Virus record (IMG/VR): IMGVR_UViG_3300028024_000006
Coordinates: 1-64,000 of that record
Length of the DNA stretch: 64,000 nucleotides
DNA from: a virus
Reading direction: 5' to 3' (one strand)
This document shows, in pieces, positions 1 to 6,818 of the stretch. Within the stretch, counting starts at the first letter, position 1. Every line of letters begins with the position of its first letter. The notes below the pieces were generated by a model. It searched no databases. It was not told the DNA's origin and was given only the letters and a program-made list of their open reading frames with translations. The position numbers and the translations under genes are program-made.

Positions 1-1170
1 ACATACCAAGCCCGCCGCCAATCAGCGCGCCGATGCCAGACCCCGCGCCAGTGAACTTGTCAGTACGGTTTTGATCCGCGCTCTTGTTCGGGTCATCGCC
101 ACCAAAAATAGACGCTAGGGCAGAGCCGCCCGCGAACAGCGCGCCAAGCAGCGGCAGGCGCTTGAACAGTCCCTTGCCGCCCTTGGCGAGCAGGCCCAGC
201 AGGCCACCACCTTTGCCGAGCAGACCGCCGAACAGGTTGCCCACGCCGCCCGCAAGCGAGCCCAGGAGCCCGCCGTCGCCCTTGCCGCCTGCGCCGCCAC
301 CCGTCTTGCGTTCAATGTCCTTCAGTACACGCGTTTCAGTCAGGCCGAAAACGCTCGCCTGCGTGCGCGTCAGGTGCAACTCCTTCAGGATGCGCCGAAA
401 CCACGAGACGGACGCGTTTTTAGCCCCGCCAAAGCCCCGCCCGATCACGGCCTTGCCGACGGTGCCTACAGCATTGAGCGGGCCGCTCACGATGCGGCCC
501 AGTTCCTTCGAGGCTTCGACGGTCGGGTCTACCTTGTCGAAATCGCCCATGCCGACGGTCGGCGTCTTCAGACCGGTGAAGAAGTTTTTCATGCGCGCAA
601 AAAGACTCTCGCCGCCACCGACGCGCCTTGATGAACCGCCGCCCGCGCCTGCGCCACTGTCACCGCTACCGCTACCGCCGCCGACGAAGCGCCCGCGCGA
701 GTCGCGGACCTGATCGGCGGTCGGAGCCGCGCGGCTAGTACCGGACTGCGTTTTTTTCTCGCGTATTTTCAGCGCATGCTCTGCGGCCTGCTGGCGAGTC
801 ATTGAGTTGATCGCCTTGGCGACTTCCGTCAGTTCTGCCTTCGGCCCAGCCATGAAGCGCCCGCGCTCGTCGCGATCCCGCGCGAGGGCGTTGGCGATAC
901 GCGCAAGGCTCTTGCCGTCGTCGGTCTTCTCAGGGGCGGGTAGGGGCGCAGCAGCGCCGCGCGAGCCGGGCAGTCCGCTAACGGCCTGCGCGCGTCCTCT
1001 TGACGCGTTGCTGGTCACGCGCTGGCGGGCCTGCACAGCCTGCCGCGCACCACTCTTCAGGATCGAGAGAATCGCGCCCGTATCCGCGCGCACGCCATTA
1101 ATGCCGCGCGTGAGCAGTTCAGCGTTTACCGGTTTGTCGGTAATCAGAAACCCGTTTGCATCCGCTTTCA
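1..1170 (-). CDS. Tape-measure / tail-lysozyme-like virion protein, N-terminal part (runs off left edge)
   Basis: The frame is open from an ATG at 1170 to the window edge, giving 390 residues without a stop. Two copies of a D-x-RGRF-(M/V)-(A/G)-G motif lie at roughly residues 90 and 145. Long Gly/Ser-rich linkers follow, and later glycine-rich hydrophobic segments (GGLLGSLAGG, GALFAGSALAS) resemble membrane-seeking parts of tail proteins. Phage tape-measure and tail-lysozyme proteins commonly show RGRF repeats with glycine-rich hydrophobic stretches. No catalytic domain is visible in the part present, so the exact role is open. It follows the tail-tube-like gene with a 7-nt gap, which fits a tail operon. 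Confidence 0.5.
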
Positions 1171-1177
1171 TAGTGGC

Positions 1178-2026
1178 CTAGCTCTGATTGAACATGAACG
1201 TATCGAACTGGGAAAATGCCATCTGGATTTCCTGCAAGCCGTTCTCACCACGGCTCAGTTCAGTTTCGAGTGATACCGGGCGCACGATATATGTGTCCTC
1301 ATAGCCGCCGTATAGCGCCATGACTTCATCGTTCAGCGCCGCGTGCAGGATGCGGATTTGCAGCAGGTAGTCGGCGGGCACGCCGAACGTACCATCAGGC
1401 TTCACGATGAAGTTCTTGCGCAGGTTGAACCAGCGTTTCATCTGGCCGCTCGCGTCATCGAGCGTCGTGAGCCGGATTTCGTCGCGCTCGCCACCGATAA
1501 CGGCATCGATTGCGCCGGAGCCCACGGAGTACGCTTCGCCGATGACGTTCCCGCCACCGATGGACACGCTCGTGCAAAACAGATTGAAAAGCCCCGACGA
1601 TGGTGCCGCGCCGCCGCCCGGTGTGAAGTCGACAATCTCAATGAAATAGAGGTTTTTCTTCGCGTAGTTCGTGCTCTGCACCTCTTCCACGATCTGCGCG
1701 GCTTCAAACGGCGTGATACCACCGAGTAGCGGATTGCGCAGGCCATTGAACAGCACATTGGTTGCGAGGTCGCCGGTCAGCAGGCTATTGAGCTTGCGCC
1801 CGATTTCGGTCTGTCTTGCGGCATCGAGCCCTGCACCCACAAGGTCCCCGCGCAAAGCCTTGTCGAGCGCGCCAGACGCCTGCGGCGCAATTCTGCCGAC
1901 GGCGTTCTTAACGAGTGCCGTACCCGCGCCCATGACAGAAAAGCCCTTCACTGCGCCAGTAATCTGGCCTAACCGGTTGTTCGTCGTGGTCGTGATGCGC
2001 TGCGTCACTTCGTCAAAGATCGGCAT
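1178..2026 (-). CDS. Tail-tube / baseplate-tube-like structural protein
   Basis: 282 residues. The N-terminal third is Ala/Gly/Asn-rich and helical. The C-terminal half (from about residue 120) has alternating beta strands: YFIEIVDFTP, LFNLFCTSVSIGGG, RDEIRLTTLDDASGQMKRWFNLRKNF, then DYLLQIRILHA and a closing strand EIQMAFSQFDTFMF. That pattern suits the tail-tube or tube-initiator fold (T4 gp19/gp54 type), in which the protein builds the inner tube of a contractile tail. It is located between the portal and a tape-measure-like gene. Its start codon overlaps the stop of the portal gene. The fold assignment is inferred from strand pattern and context, not from a recognised signature. Confidence 0.5.
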   Translation of the reverse strand: MPIFDEVTQRITTTTNNRLGQITGAVKGFSVMGAGTALVKNAVGRIAPQASGALDKALRGDLVGAGLDAARQTEIGRKLNSLLTGDLATNVLFNGLRNPLLGGITPFEAAQIVEEVQSTNYAKKNLYFIEIVDFTPGGGAAPSSGLFNLFCTSVSIGGGNVIGEAYSVGSGAIDAVIGGERDEIRLTTLDDASGQMKRWFNLRKNFIVKPDGTFGVPADYLLQIRILHAALNDEVMALYGGYEDTYIVRPVSLETELSRGENGLQEIQMAFSQFDTFMFNQS

Positions 2027-3702
2027 TACGCATCCTCCTGGTCATCGAGCGGTGGAGTAGTCTTTGCCGGTTTTCCCCCAAAGCCACCGCCGCCGCCGCC
2101 ACCGCCGCCGTCATCGGCCTGTTCCTGTCCGTCGGCGATGGCTTCGAGCAGCGCCTTGGCGATGAGCTTCGCCTGATCCTCGTCAAGCAGCATGATTTTG
2201 GCGAGGATTTCGATGATGGCTTTCTCGTTCTTAAGCCCAAGGTTTTTCAGGCCATCGAGGGTCTGCACGAGTTGCGCGGCAGTATTCTGCGCTTCAGTTT
2301 TGGTCTTCTGACGCTCGCTTTCGAGCGCGGAAATCGTGCCGTAGAAGTTCAGTTCCCAAGGACGCTCGTCGGCGGGGAATACGACGTTGTACTTGTGGAA
2401 GGTATGGACGTCGATAATCTGATTGAAGAAGTCGGCGAGGCCCACGCGGATAAGCCGCGAACGTTCCGCCGCCTGCGCGCTTGTGCGGAAAAAACCGCCG
2501 TCGCCCAGGCCACCGGAGAGCAGTTCGGAAAAGCCGAGCATCGAGAGGTCTACGCCGAGCGCCCCAGCGAGCAGCTTCGCGTAGAACAGCACGTCTTCAA
2601 TCGAGAGCGTTCCCGACTGGCCGCGCCCGCCCCCCGTGGCGAGTGAGCCATTCAGGGCGGTCATCTGTTTGTCGCCCCATGTCGGAATCAGGTGATAGAT
2701 GCGTTCGAGCACCGGGCGGCCCATCTTGATCGCGTCTTCAGCCCGTTGCTTGCTCGCGCGCAGGATCGCCTTCATGTTGTCCATGAACGCGCCGCGCTGT
2801 TCCTTCGTCATGCCGTCCATGTTGACGGTCATCATGGATTCGTCAATCGAATCCAGAACCCGCTGGCCGACTAGCCCGGTCATGGCCGACGTCAGCGCCT
2901 CATAGGGCGTTTCCGCTGCGTCGAGAAACGATCCGCCCACCAGCGAGGGCAGAAGGGGCAGGGCGTTGATATCGTCCGTGTCGAGCGCGGTCCTGATCGC
3001 CTTTTCAAGCGCGCGCACCTGCGGCAGATACACCATGCGCGGCATTTTCATGCGCGCCATCTGATTCAGGTTCAGCGGTACGGTCGATTTCGGGCCGGAA
3101 GCCACCACAAAGCCGACGGTCTGATTACCGCGTTCGTAGCTCGTCACCATAGAGGGATGGACAAGCTCGTCGGCGTAGACGTCCACCACGCCGTTTTTGC
3201 CATCGGTATAGATGCGCGCGTAGGCATCGCCAAATCCCGCGCCGTTGAATGCGACCGTATATGCGATCCTGTTGAACAGCGGCGCGAGGTCTTTGGAAAT
3301 CTCTTCAGCCATTTTCTTTCTGGCCTTGTCATTCTTTCCGTCGTTGGTCGATTCAATGAAAACCGTATCACCGGACGTTTCATGTCCGCCGAGTGCCGCC
3401 GTCACATGCAGGCGGAGTGCGGTCGAAATGATCGGATCGCCGACCATTTCAATGTACTTCATGTAAATCTGCATCCGATTGCGGGCGGTCTTCTTACCGG
3501 AACCGAGCAGCATCGAGACGGTCAGGCCGTCGGTGAGCGCGTCCTGCTGTTCCGTCGCCCCGACGCCTTCGATACCAGTGCCCTTCCCAAAACCGAGTGC
3601 TTTGAGAAAGCCCTTGAATTTGCTGTTTTCTTGCGTCGTGGTTGGCATGGCGAGAGGCGAGGTAGGAACAGCATCCATGATCGCCGCGCCTTTGCCGCTC
3701 AC
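2026..3702 (-). CDS. Portal protein (T4 gp20-like)
   Basis: 558 residues from a GTG at 3702; an ATG at 3678 is an alternative start. Visible features are an N-terminal disordered segment, then NRMQIYMKYIEMVGDPIISTAL, a typical portal opening in which the chain alternates between helices and strands. The middle contains a long helical region with LERIYHLIPTWGDKQ, and a Gly-rich tail (GGGGGGGGG near residue 540) closes the chain. The portal forms the dodecameric DNA gate of the head and docks the terminase. TAAGGAAAACGC lies just upstream, with its AAGGA in reach of the GTG as a ribosome binding site. Overlaps the following tail gene by one base. Confidence 0.75.
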   Translation of the reverse strand: MSGKGAAIMDAVPTSPLAMPTTTQENSKFKGFLKALGFGKGTGIEGVGATEQQDALTDGLTVSMLLGSGKKTARNRMQIYMKYIEMVGDPIISTALRLHVTAALGGHETSGDTVFIESTNDGKNDKARKKMAEEISKDLAPLFNRIAYTVAFNGAGFGDAYARIYTDGKNGVVDVYADELVHPSMVTSYERGNQTVGFVVASGPKSTVPLNLNQMARMKMPRMVYLPQVRALEKAIRTALDTDDINALPLLPSLVGGSFLDAAETPYEALTSAMTGLVGQRVLDSIDESMMTVNMDGMTKEQRGAFMDNMKAILRASKQRAEDAIKMGRPVLERIYHLIPTWGDKQMTALNGSLATGGGRGQSGTLSIEDVLFYAKLLAGALGVDLSMLGFSELLSGGLGDGGFFRTSAQAAERSRLIRVGLADFFNQIIDVHTFHKYNVVFPADERPWELNFYGTISALESERQKTKTEAQNTAAQLVQTLDGLKNLGLKNEKAIIEILAKIMLLDEDQAKLIAKALLEAIADGQEQADDGGGGGGGGGFGGKPAKTTPPLDDQEDA

Positions 3703-3708
3703 TGGCCT

Positions 3709-3720
3709 GCGTTTTCCTTA
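3709..3720 (-). promoter_or_regulatory. Late-gene leader motif (T)AAGGAAAACGC upstream of portal
   Basis: Minus strand reads TAAGGAAAACGC, a one-base variant of TAGGAAAACGC seen before many minus-strand late genes. Here it ends 6 nt before the GTG start of the portal gene, so its AAGGA may double as ribosome binding site. Confidence 0.4.
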
Positions 3721-3810
3721 GCCATTCACGTTCTCGTAAGGGTACTGTCAAGTCTTGTACAATTGCTTCGCGCGGCACGGGGCCGCCGACCAACACAGAC
3801 AGAACCTCAT

Positions 3811-4176
3811 ATGAAAAAAATGAGCATCGCCGCCGCGCTCGTCGCGGCCCTGAGCGTCGCCGCGCCCGCGCACGCCGATCTGTCGCCGAACGTATTCCGG
3901 CAACTATCGAGCGGCAGCAAAACGGATCGATTCGGCGCGGAAATGTATGCGGGCGGCGTCGTCAAAGGGTATCTGAACGCGAACGGATACCTTGCTGCGG
4001 CAAAGCAGCCGCTTCTGTTCTGCTACAACGGGGACATGACGACGGGCGATGCGTACAAGCTCACCACGCAGGTCGTAAATGAGCACCTGGCGCAGAAGCC
4101 GGGCGACGGCAATGAAGAAATTGTTGAGGTGTTGCTGTTGATGAAGTTACGCGCGAAGTATCCCTGCGCCGGATAA
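3811..4176 (+). CDS. Secreted Rap1a/Tai immunity-like protein
   Basis: 121 residues starting MKKMSIAAALVAALSVAAPAHA, a clear Sec signal peptide with an Ala-x-Ala cleavage site near residue 22. The mature part has GGVVKGYLNAN, a Cys in LLFCYNG, DAYKLTTQVVNEHLAQKP and a closing KYPCAG. This is the pattern of the Rap1a/Tai family: G-Y motif, first Cys, helix, long helix and final (F/Y)PC. Characterised members are periplasmic immunity proteins that bind amidase effectors of type VI secretion. In a phage it could block a peptidoglycan amidase in the periplasm. Single gene on the plus strand between minus-strand operons, with TACAAT at 3758-3763 as a possible -10. Family match is fairly firm; the partner is unknown. 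Confidence 0.65.
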   Translation: MKKMSIAAALVAALSVAAPAHADLSPNVFRQLSSGSKTDRFGAEMYAGGVVKGYLNANGYLAAAKQPLLFCYNGDMTTGDAYKLTTQVVNEHLAQKPGDGNEEIVEVLLLMKLRAKYPCAG

Positions 4177-4231
4177 GGAAAAAGCCGCGAATGAGTCAGG
4201 CTCTTCGGGGCTCTTTCGATTGGGCAGACGG

Positions 4232-4483
4232 TCAGGCGACGGCGGCTTCGCTTGCGAACGCGGGTGTCATGAAAACAATGTGGTGCGGTTCCACGAAGCA
4301 TAGCGCGGCGAACTTGCCACCCGACAGGCGTAGGGCTGGTTCGAGCGGCGCGCCGTCCCATTCTTCCCATTGTGGCTCGTAGCGCGTGATGCGGTGCATC
4401 GAGTCGTCGTGCGGGCTGCGCCAGTAGACCGGCTTTTTCTCCCTGATCCATTGGCACAGGGCTGCAAGTTGAGCGTTGGTCAT
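4232..4483 (-). CDS. Small protein of unknown function (83 aa)
   Basis: Last gene of the short minus operon driven from 5497-5469. The chain starts MTNAQLAALCQWIREKKPVYWRSP and has a Trp-rich centre (YEPQWEEWDGAPLEPALRLSGGKFAAL), suggesting a small globular domain. A ribosome binding site GAAGG lies 6 nt before the ATG, and the stop of the preceding gene is 2 nt upstream. No family is recognised. Confidence 0.6.
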   Translation of the reverse strand: MTNAQLAALCQWIREKKPVYWRSPHDDSMHRITRYEPQWEEWDGAPLEPALRLSGGKFAALCFVEPHHIVFMTPAFASEAAVA

Positions 4484-4485
4484 TA

Positions 4486-4710
4486 TCAGCCTTCCAGTTG
4501 GAGCCGCGCGGCTTCAATCAAGTCCTGCGCGAATTTCAGGGCTTCGAGCGGCGTCAGGTGCAGTCTGAGTGTACGGCGGTCGTCACTGCCCGGCGCAGTG
4601 TAAAACTCAACGGACATGCCGAGCGCAAAGCGCGGCCCGCGCTTTACATACGGTTGCTGCACTTCGACAAGCTGCGCTGACTTCAGATTAAACTTTTCGT
4701 CGATTTTCAC
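4486..4710 (-). CDS. Small protein of unknown function (74 aa)
   Basis: Starts at GTG 4710, preceded by AAGGGGA at 8-nt spacing. An ATG at 4752 in the same frame would overlap the upstream gene by 38 nt. Contains FALGMSVEFYTAPGSDDRRTL followed by a helix LTPLEALKFAQDLIEAARLQLEG. The strand-then-helix layout is common for small phage regulators, but no family is recognised. Tightly packed in the operon. Confidence 0.55.
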   Translation of the reverse strand: MKIDEKFNLKSAQLVEVQQPYVKRGPRFALGMSVEFYTAPGSDDRRTLRLHLTPLEALKFAQDLIEAARLQLEG

Positions 4711-4714
4711 GCCG

Positions 4715-4861
4715 TCATTCCCCTTCGCAGTATTGGCACTTGTACTGTACATGGCGCGGGCTTCCGCAGGTCTTGCACGGCACGATGGCGGGCGCATACG
4801 TCTCGCGTAGTTCGCGCTCGCGCTTGCGGTACAGACGGCCGTTTTGTTTGATCTTTTTCAT
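4715..4861 (-). CDS. 48-aa zinc-ribbon protein
   Basis: Starts MKKIKQNGRLYRKRERELRE, then ends in a compact zinc-ribbon pattern: C-K-T-C-G, 10 residues, C-Q-Y-C-E. The paired CxxC motifs resemble rubredoxin-type knuckles or the L32 ribosomal protein finger. The basic N-terminus suggests nucleic-acid contact, which is inference. It is preceded by an intercistronic hairpin (4877-4894) and lies within the small minus operon. Confidence 0.55.
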   Translation of the reverse strand: MKKIKQNGRLYRKRERELRETYAPAIVPCKTCGSPRHVQYKCQYCEGE

Positions 4862-4876
4862 AGTGGCATGGATGAA

Positions 4877-4894
4877 GCCCGGCGCGGGCCGGGC
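4877..4894 (-). other. Intercistronic hairpin
   Basis: GCCCGG/CCGGGC stem of 6 bp with a 6-nt loop lies in the 37-nt gap between two small genes. A near-identical hairpin stands in the next gap upstream (5204-5221). There is no T-run, so it is not an intrinsic terminator; mRNA stabilisation or processing is possible. Confidence 0.5.
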
Positions 4895-4898
4895 GATG

Positions 4899-5171
4899 TT
4901 ATCGGGAACCGTAGCCGGGCGAGAGGCAGCGTTCGGCGCGGCCTTCTGCGCGCACGTCGGCGGCAGCTTGCCAGTCGGCGCGAATCTCACTCGCGGCGTC
5001 TTCCGGCGTTGCGCCATCGAGAAAGAGGTCGTGACACAGACCTTCCGACGTCGAGCCGTCTTCGAGGTCGCAGCCGAGAATCCGCTCGACCGCACGAGCG
5101 TAGCGAATGAAGGAACGCTCGCCGCTCGTCGTCGCCGCTTCAGCGCGGGCCATCGTTGCCATGTTTTCCAT
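4899..5171 (-). CDS. Small protein of unknown function (90 aa)
   Basis: Starts MENMATMARAEA with GGGAG nine bases upstream. The body (SFIRYARAVERILGCDLEDG, LCHDLFLDGATPEDAASEIRADWQAA) is helical and acidic, and the C-terminus is basic. No family recognised. Flanked on both sides by GCCCGG hairpins in the early minus operon. Confidence 0.6.
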   Translation of the reverse strand: MENMATMARAEAATTSGERSFIRYARAVERILGCDLEDGSTSEGLCHDLFLDGATPEDAASEIRADWQAAADVRAEGRAERCLSPGYGSR

Positions 5172-5203
5172 GCTGTTGCTCCCTACGTGGTGGATATTGA
5201 GAA

Positions 5204-5221
5204 GCCCGGCGCGAACCGGGC
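5204..5221 (-). other. Intercistronic hairpin
   Basis: GCCCGG/CCGGGC, 6-bp stem with a 6-nt loop, between the first and second genes of the minus operon. Sister of the hairpin at 4877-4894. Confidence 0.5.
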
Positions 5222-5231
5222 GCAGTGCGCT

Positions 5232-5441
5232 TTACCAACCCCACTTCTGAATGCGAAAAACAACGTCCTGCGCGTCTTCCAGGCTGTATGCGTAGCGGTA
5301 GTGATAGCCGTGCGGGTCGATCACCTGAAACTGTTGTCCCTTGCGGGCATTCTCCCATTCCACGATTTTGACGCCGTTGAATTCGTGAACTGCCTTTTTT
5401 GTCTTCGGCGGCTTGACTGCGGTCGGCTTCTTCGTGGTCAT
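5232..5441 (-). CDS. Small basic protein of unknown function (69 aa)
   Basis: First gene of the operon from the 5497-5469 promoter. The N-terminus is Lys/Pro/Thr-rich (MTTKKPTAVKPPKTKKAVH). The rest is a small domain EFNGVKIVEWENARKGQQFQVIDPHGYHYRYAYSLEDAQDVV, strand-rich with a closing helix. AGGA in CAGGAAAACGC lies 9 nt before the ATG, so the late-leader motif serves here as ribosome binding site. No family recognised. Confidence 0.65.
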   Translation of the reverse strand: MTTKKPTAVKPPKTKKAVHEFNGVKIVEWENARKGQQFQVIDPHGYHYRYAYSLEDAQDVVFRIQKWGW

Positions 5442-5468
5442 GGTGCGTTTTCCTGTGTCTGAGCCTCA

Positions 5469-5497
5469 ATAGTATGCGCTCACAAATAGAAGTGCAA
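5469..5497 (-). promoter_or_regulatory. Early promoter with GTGAGCGCA box (minus)
   Basis: On the minus strand: TTGCAC, 17-bp spacer, TACTAT. The last nine spacer bases are GTGAGCGCA. Same architecture as the promoters at 18.1, 19.3, 34.0 and 39.0 kb. Predicted start lies about 20 nt before the 5441 ATG. Confidence 0.8.
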
Positions 5498-5533
5498 GTG
5501 GTTCACTAAACTTTTTGTTGTTACGGAAAGTCG

Positions 5534-5562
5534 TTGCGCTCCCGACATTTTGTTACTACACT
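5534..5562 (+). promoter_or_regulatory. brnTA promoter with probable operator repeats
   Basis: TTGCGC, 17 bp, TACACT; it lacks the GTGAGCGCA box. Transcription should begin at or within a few bases of the brnT ATG (5569), so the mRNA may be leaderless. TTGTTAC occurs twice nearby (5517, 5550), and TTCACT (5502-5507) mirrors AGTGAA (5564-5569). These are candidate BrnA operator parts, since BrnA represses its own promoter in studied systems. Confidence 0.6.
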
Positions 5563-5568
5563 AAGTGA

Positions 5569-5835
5569 ATGGAAATCACCTTCGACCCGGCGAAAGACGC
5601 CTCTAACCAGTCCAAGCATGGCGTATCGCTCGCCGATGCCGCGCGACTGGACTGGAATGGCATGCACGTCAAGCCCGATACGCGCCACGACTATGGCGAG
5701 GATCGTTACCGGGGCATCGCCTTGCTAGGCGGTCGCCTATACAGCGTGATTTACACGCCGCGCGGCGAGACGCTGCGCATTATCAGCCTGCGTAGGGCAA
5801 GCAATAAGGAGATGGACGAATATGAGCAAGACTAA
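5569..5835 (+). CDS. brnT: BrnT-family toxin (ribonuclease)
   Basis: 88 residues. The sequence opens MEITFDPAKDASNQSKHGVS, the hallmark (F-D-x-x-K-x-x-x-N-x-x-K-H-G-V/I) of BrnT toxins. It continues with DTRHDYGEDRYRGIALL, RLYSVIYTPRG and LRIISLRRASNKEMDEYEQ, matching the family's R, Y and ASxxE positions. BrnT folds like RelE and is described as cutting RNA and halting growth. The gene overlaps the antitoxin by 14 nt, as usual for brnTA. The -10 element lies so close that the start codon may be at the mRNA 5' end. Full-length and intact, so probably functional. Confidence 0.9.
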   Translation: MEITFDPAKDASNQSKHGVSLADAARLDWNGMHVKPDTRHDYGEDRYRGIALLGGRLYSVIYTPRGETLRIISLRRASNKEMDEYEQD

Positions 5836-6121
5836 ACTGATTCGGAACACGCCCGAGGAAGAGGCCGCAATTCAACGCGGCATCGCCGCCGACCCGGATA
5901 ACCCGGAGTGGACGAAGGAGGATTTCGCGCAAGCGCGTCCGTTCGCCGAAGTCATGGCAGAGCGCAAGCGCATGGGTCGTCCGCCGAAAGAGACGCCGAA
6001 AGTGTCGGTCACGGCGCGCTATGACGCGGACATTGTTGAACGATTCCGCGCGACCGGCGACGGCTGGCAAACCCGCATGAACGATGCCCTGCGGACCTAC
6101 CTGAAAGAGCACGCGCTGTGA
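5822..6121 (+). CDS. brnA: BrnA-family antitoxin
   Basis: 99 residues. The N-terminal half is acidic and binds the toxin in known systems (NTPEEEAAIQRGIAADPDNPEWT). The C-terminal half after GRPPKETPKVSVTARYDADIVERFRATGDGWQTRMNDALRTYL is the ribbon-helix-helix DNA-binding domain typical of BrnA, with the (G/T)xGWQTRxN signature. It neutralises BrnT and should repress the operon by binding repeats around 5500-5570. In a phage the pair could stabilise a lysogen or plasmid state, or act against rival phages; neither is shown here. Confidence 0.9.
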   Translation: MSKTKLIRNTPEEEAAIQRGIAADPDNPEWTKEDFAQARPFAEVMAERKRMGRPPKETPKVSVTARYDADIVERFRATGDGWQTRMNDALRTYLKEHAL

Positions 6122-6309
6122 GAAAGCCCGCGACGCGCCCGGCGCGGCCCGCACCTGAGCCGCGCCCGCGACGCTTCACGCTCGCCGAGGAAATCGCGAT
6201 CATGCGGGTTGCCGTGGAGGGCATGCGGCAGGCGCACGCCGCGCATGAAGCCGATACGGCCATCGAGCGCGCGCGAAAAAAAGCCCGGCAGAAGCCGGGC
6301 AGCAGGTGA
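6118..6309 (+). CDS. Possible third gene of the brn operon (63 aa)
   Basis: Starts at a GTG that overlaps the brnA stop (GTGA). Sequence is Pro/Arg-rich at first (RPARPAPEPRPRR), then a helix FTLAEEIAIMRVAVEGMRQAHAAHEADTAIERARKKA. The 3' end runs through a terminator stem of the opposite strand, so the last residues may be incidental. No family is known and it may not be expressed. Confidence 0.35.
   Translation: MRKPATRPARPAPEPRPRRFTLAEEIAIMRVAVEGMRQAHAAHEADTAIERARKKARQKPGSR
6275..6300 (-). terminator. Rho-independent terminator for the DarB-like operon
   Basis: On the minus strand a 7-bp stem GCCCGGC/GCCGGGC with TTCT loop is followed by eight T residues. It lies about 70 nt beyond the stop of the 6372-6773 gene and closes the minus transcript coming from 18 kb. 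Confidence 0.75.
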
Positions 6310-6371
6310 TGCTTTATAGCCACCGCGAATCGCGCGGCTTGAGATATGACCACCCCCTTTCGCGTTGCAAT

Positions 6372-6773
6372 TCAGCCTTGCTCTTCCATGTCCGGGTCGT
6401 ACAGCAGGAACGTGACGCCATCGAGGTCATACTCGCGCGTCATAACGCCGAACTGGCCCCGGTCGTCACCAAACGCCCACGCCGCAATCAGCGTCAGTTC
6501 GTCGTCAGCGGCGGCGTATTCATCCGCCCACATGGGCTCCATGTAAGCACCCGCGCCTACGTCCGCGCCCTGTAGCACGCGCTTGACGGCCCACCAGTAC
6601 GGCCCGTATCGCAGATAGGCGAGCTTGTCGCCCGCCAGTACCTTGACCGTCTGGCCGACGAAGAGCGGCAGCAGGGGCGTGTCTGCGCCGAACTTCGCGG
6701 CGACCTGCGCGGCGTACTCCTGGCGCTTCTCTTCGAGCCACGCCGGGTCCATCTTGTAAGCGGTAATCGTCAT
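6372..6773 (-). CDS. Unknown protein downstream of the DarB-like gene (133 aa)
   Basis: Starts MTITAYKMDPAWLEEKRQEYAAQ; GGA sits 7 nt before this ATG, and an in-frame ATG at 6785 is an alternative. Middle part LFVGQTVKVLAGDKLAYLRYGPYWWAVKRVL looks like a small beta-barrel, followed by EYAAADDELTLIAAWAFGDDRGQFGVMTREYDLDGVTFLLYD. It is the last gene before the terminator at 6275-6300 and probably belongs to the same transcript as the helicase-methylase. No family recognised. Confidence 0.6.
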   Translation of the reverse strand: MTITAYKMDPAWLEEKRQEYAAQVAAKFGADTPLLPLFVGQTVKVLAGDKLAYLRYGPYWWAVKRVLQGADVGAGAYMEPMWADEYAAADDELTLIAAWAFGDDRGQFGVMTREYDLDGVTFLLYDPDMEEQG

Positions 6774-6818
6774 GTCTGGTTCCATGCCACCGCCCGGCAT
6801 CGAGCGGCGGCGTGAGGG

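Noticed and set aside
84-713. 209-codon Pro/Arg-rich plus-strand frame
   Set aside because: Antisense to the tape-measure-like gene, which is open on the minus strand through the window edge.
3735-3763. Strong promoter for the Rap1a/Tai-like gene
   Set aside because: TACAAT is a fair -10, but no -35 at 16-18 bp; left as a remark only.
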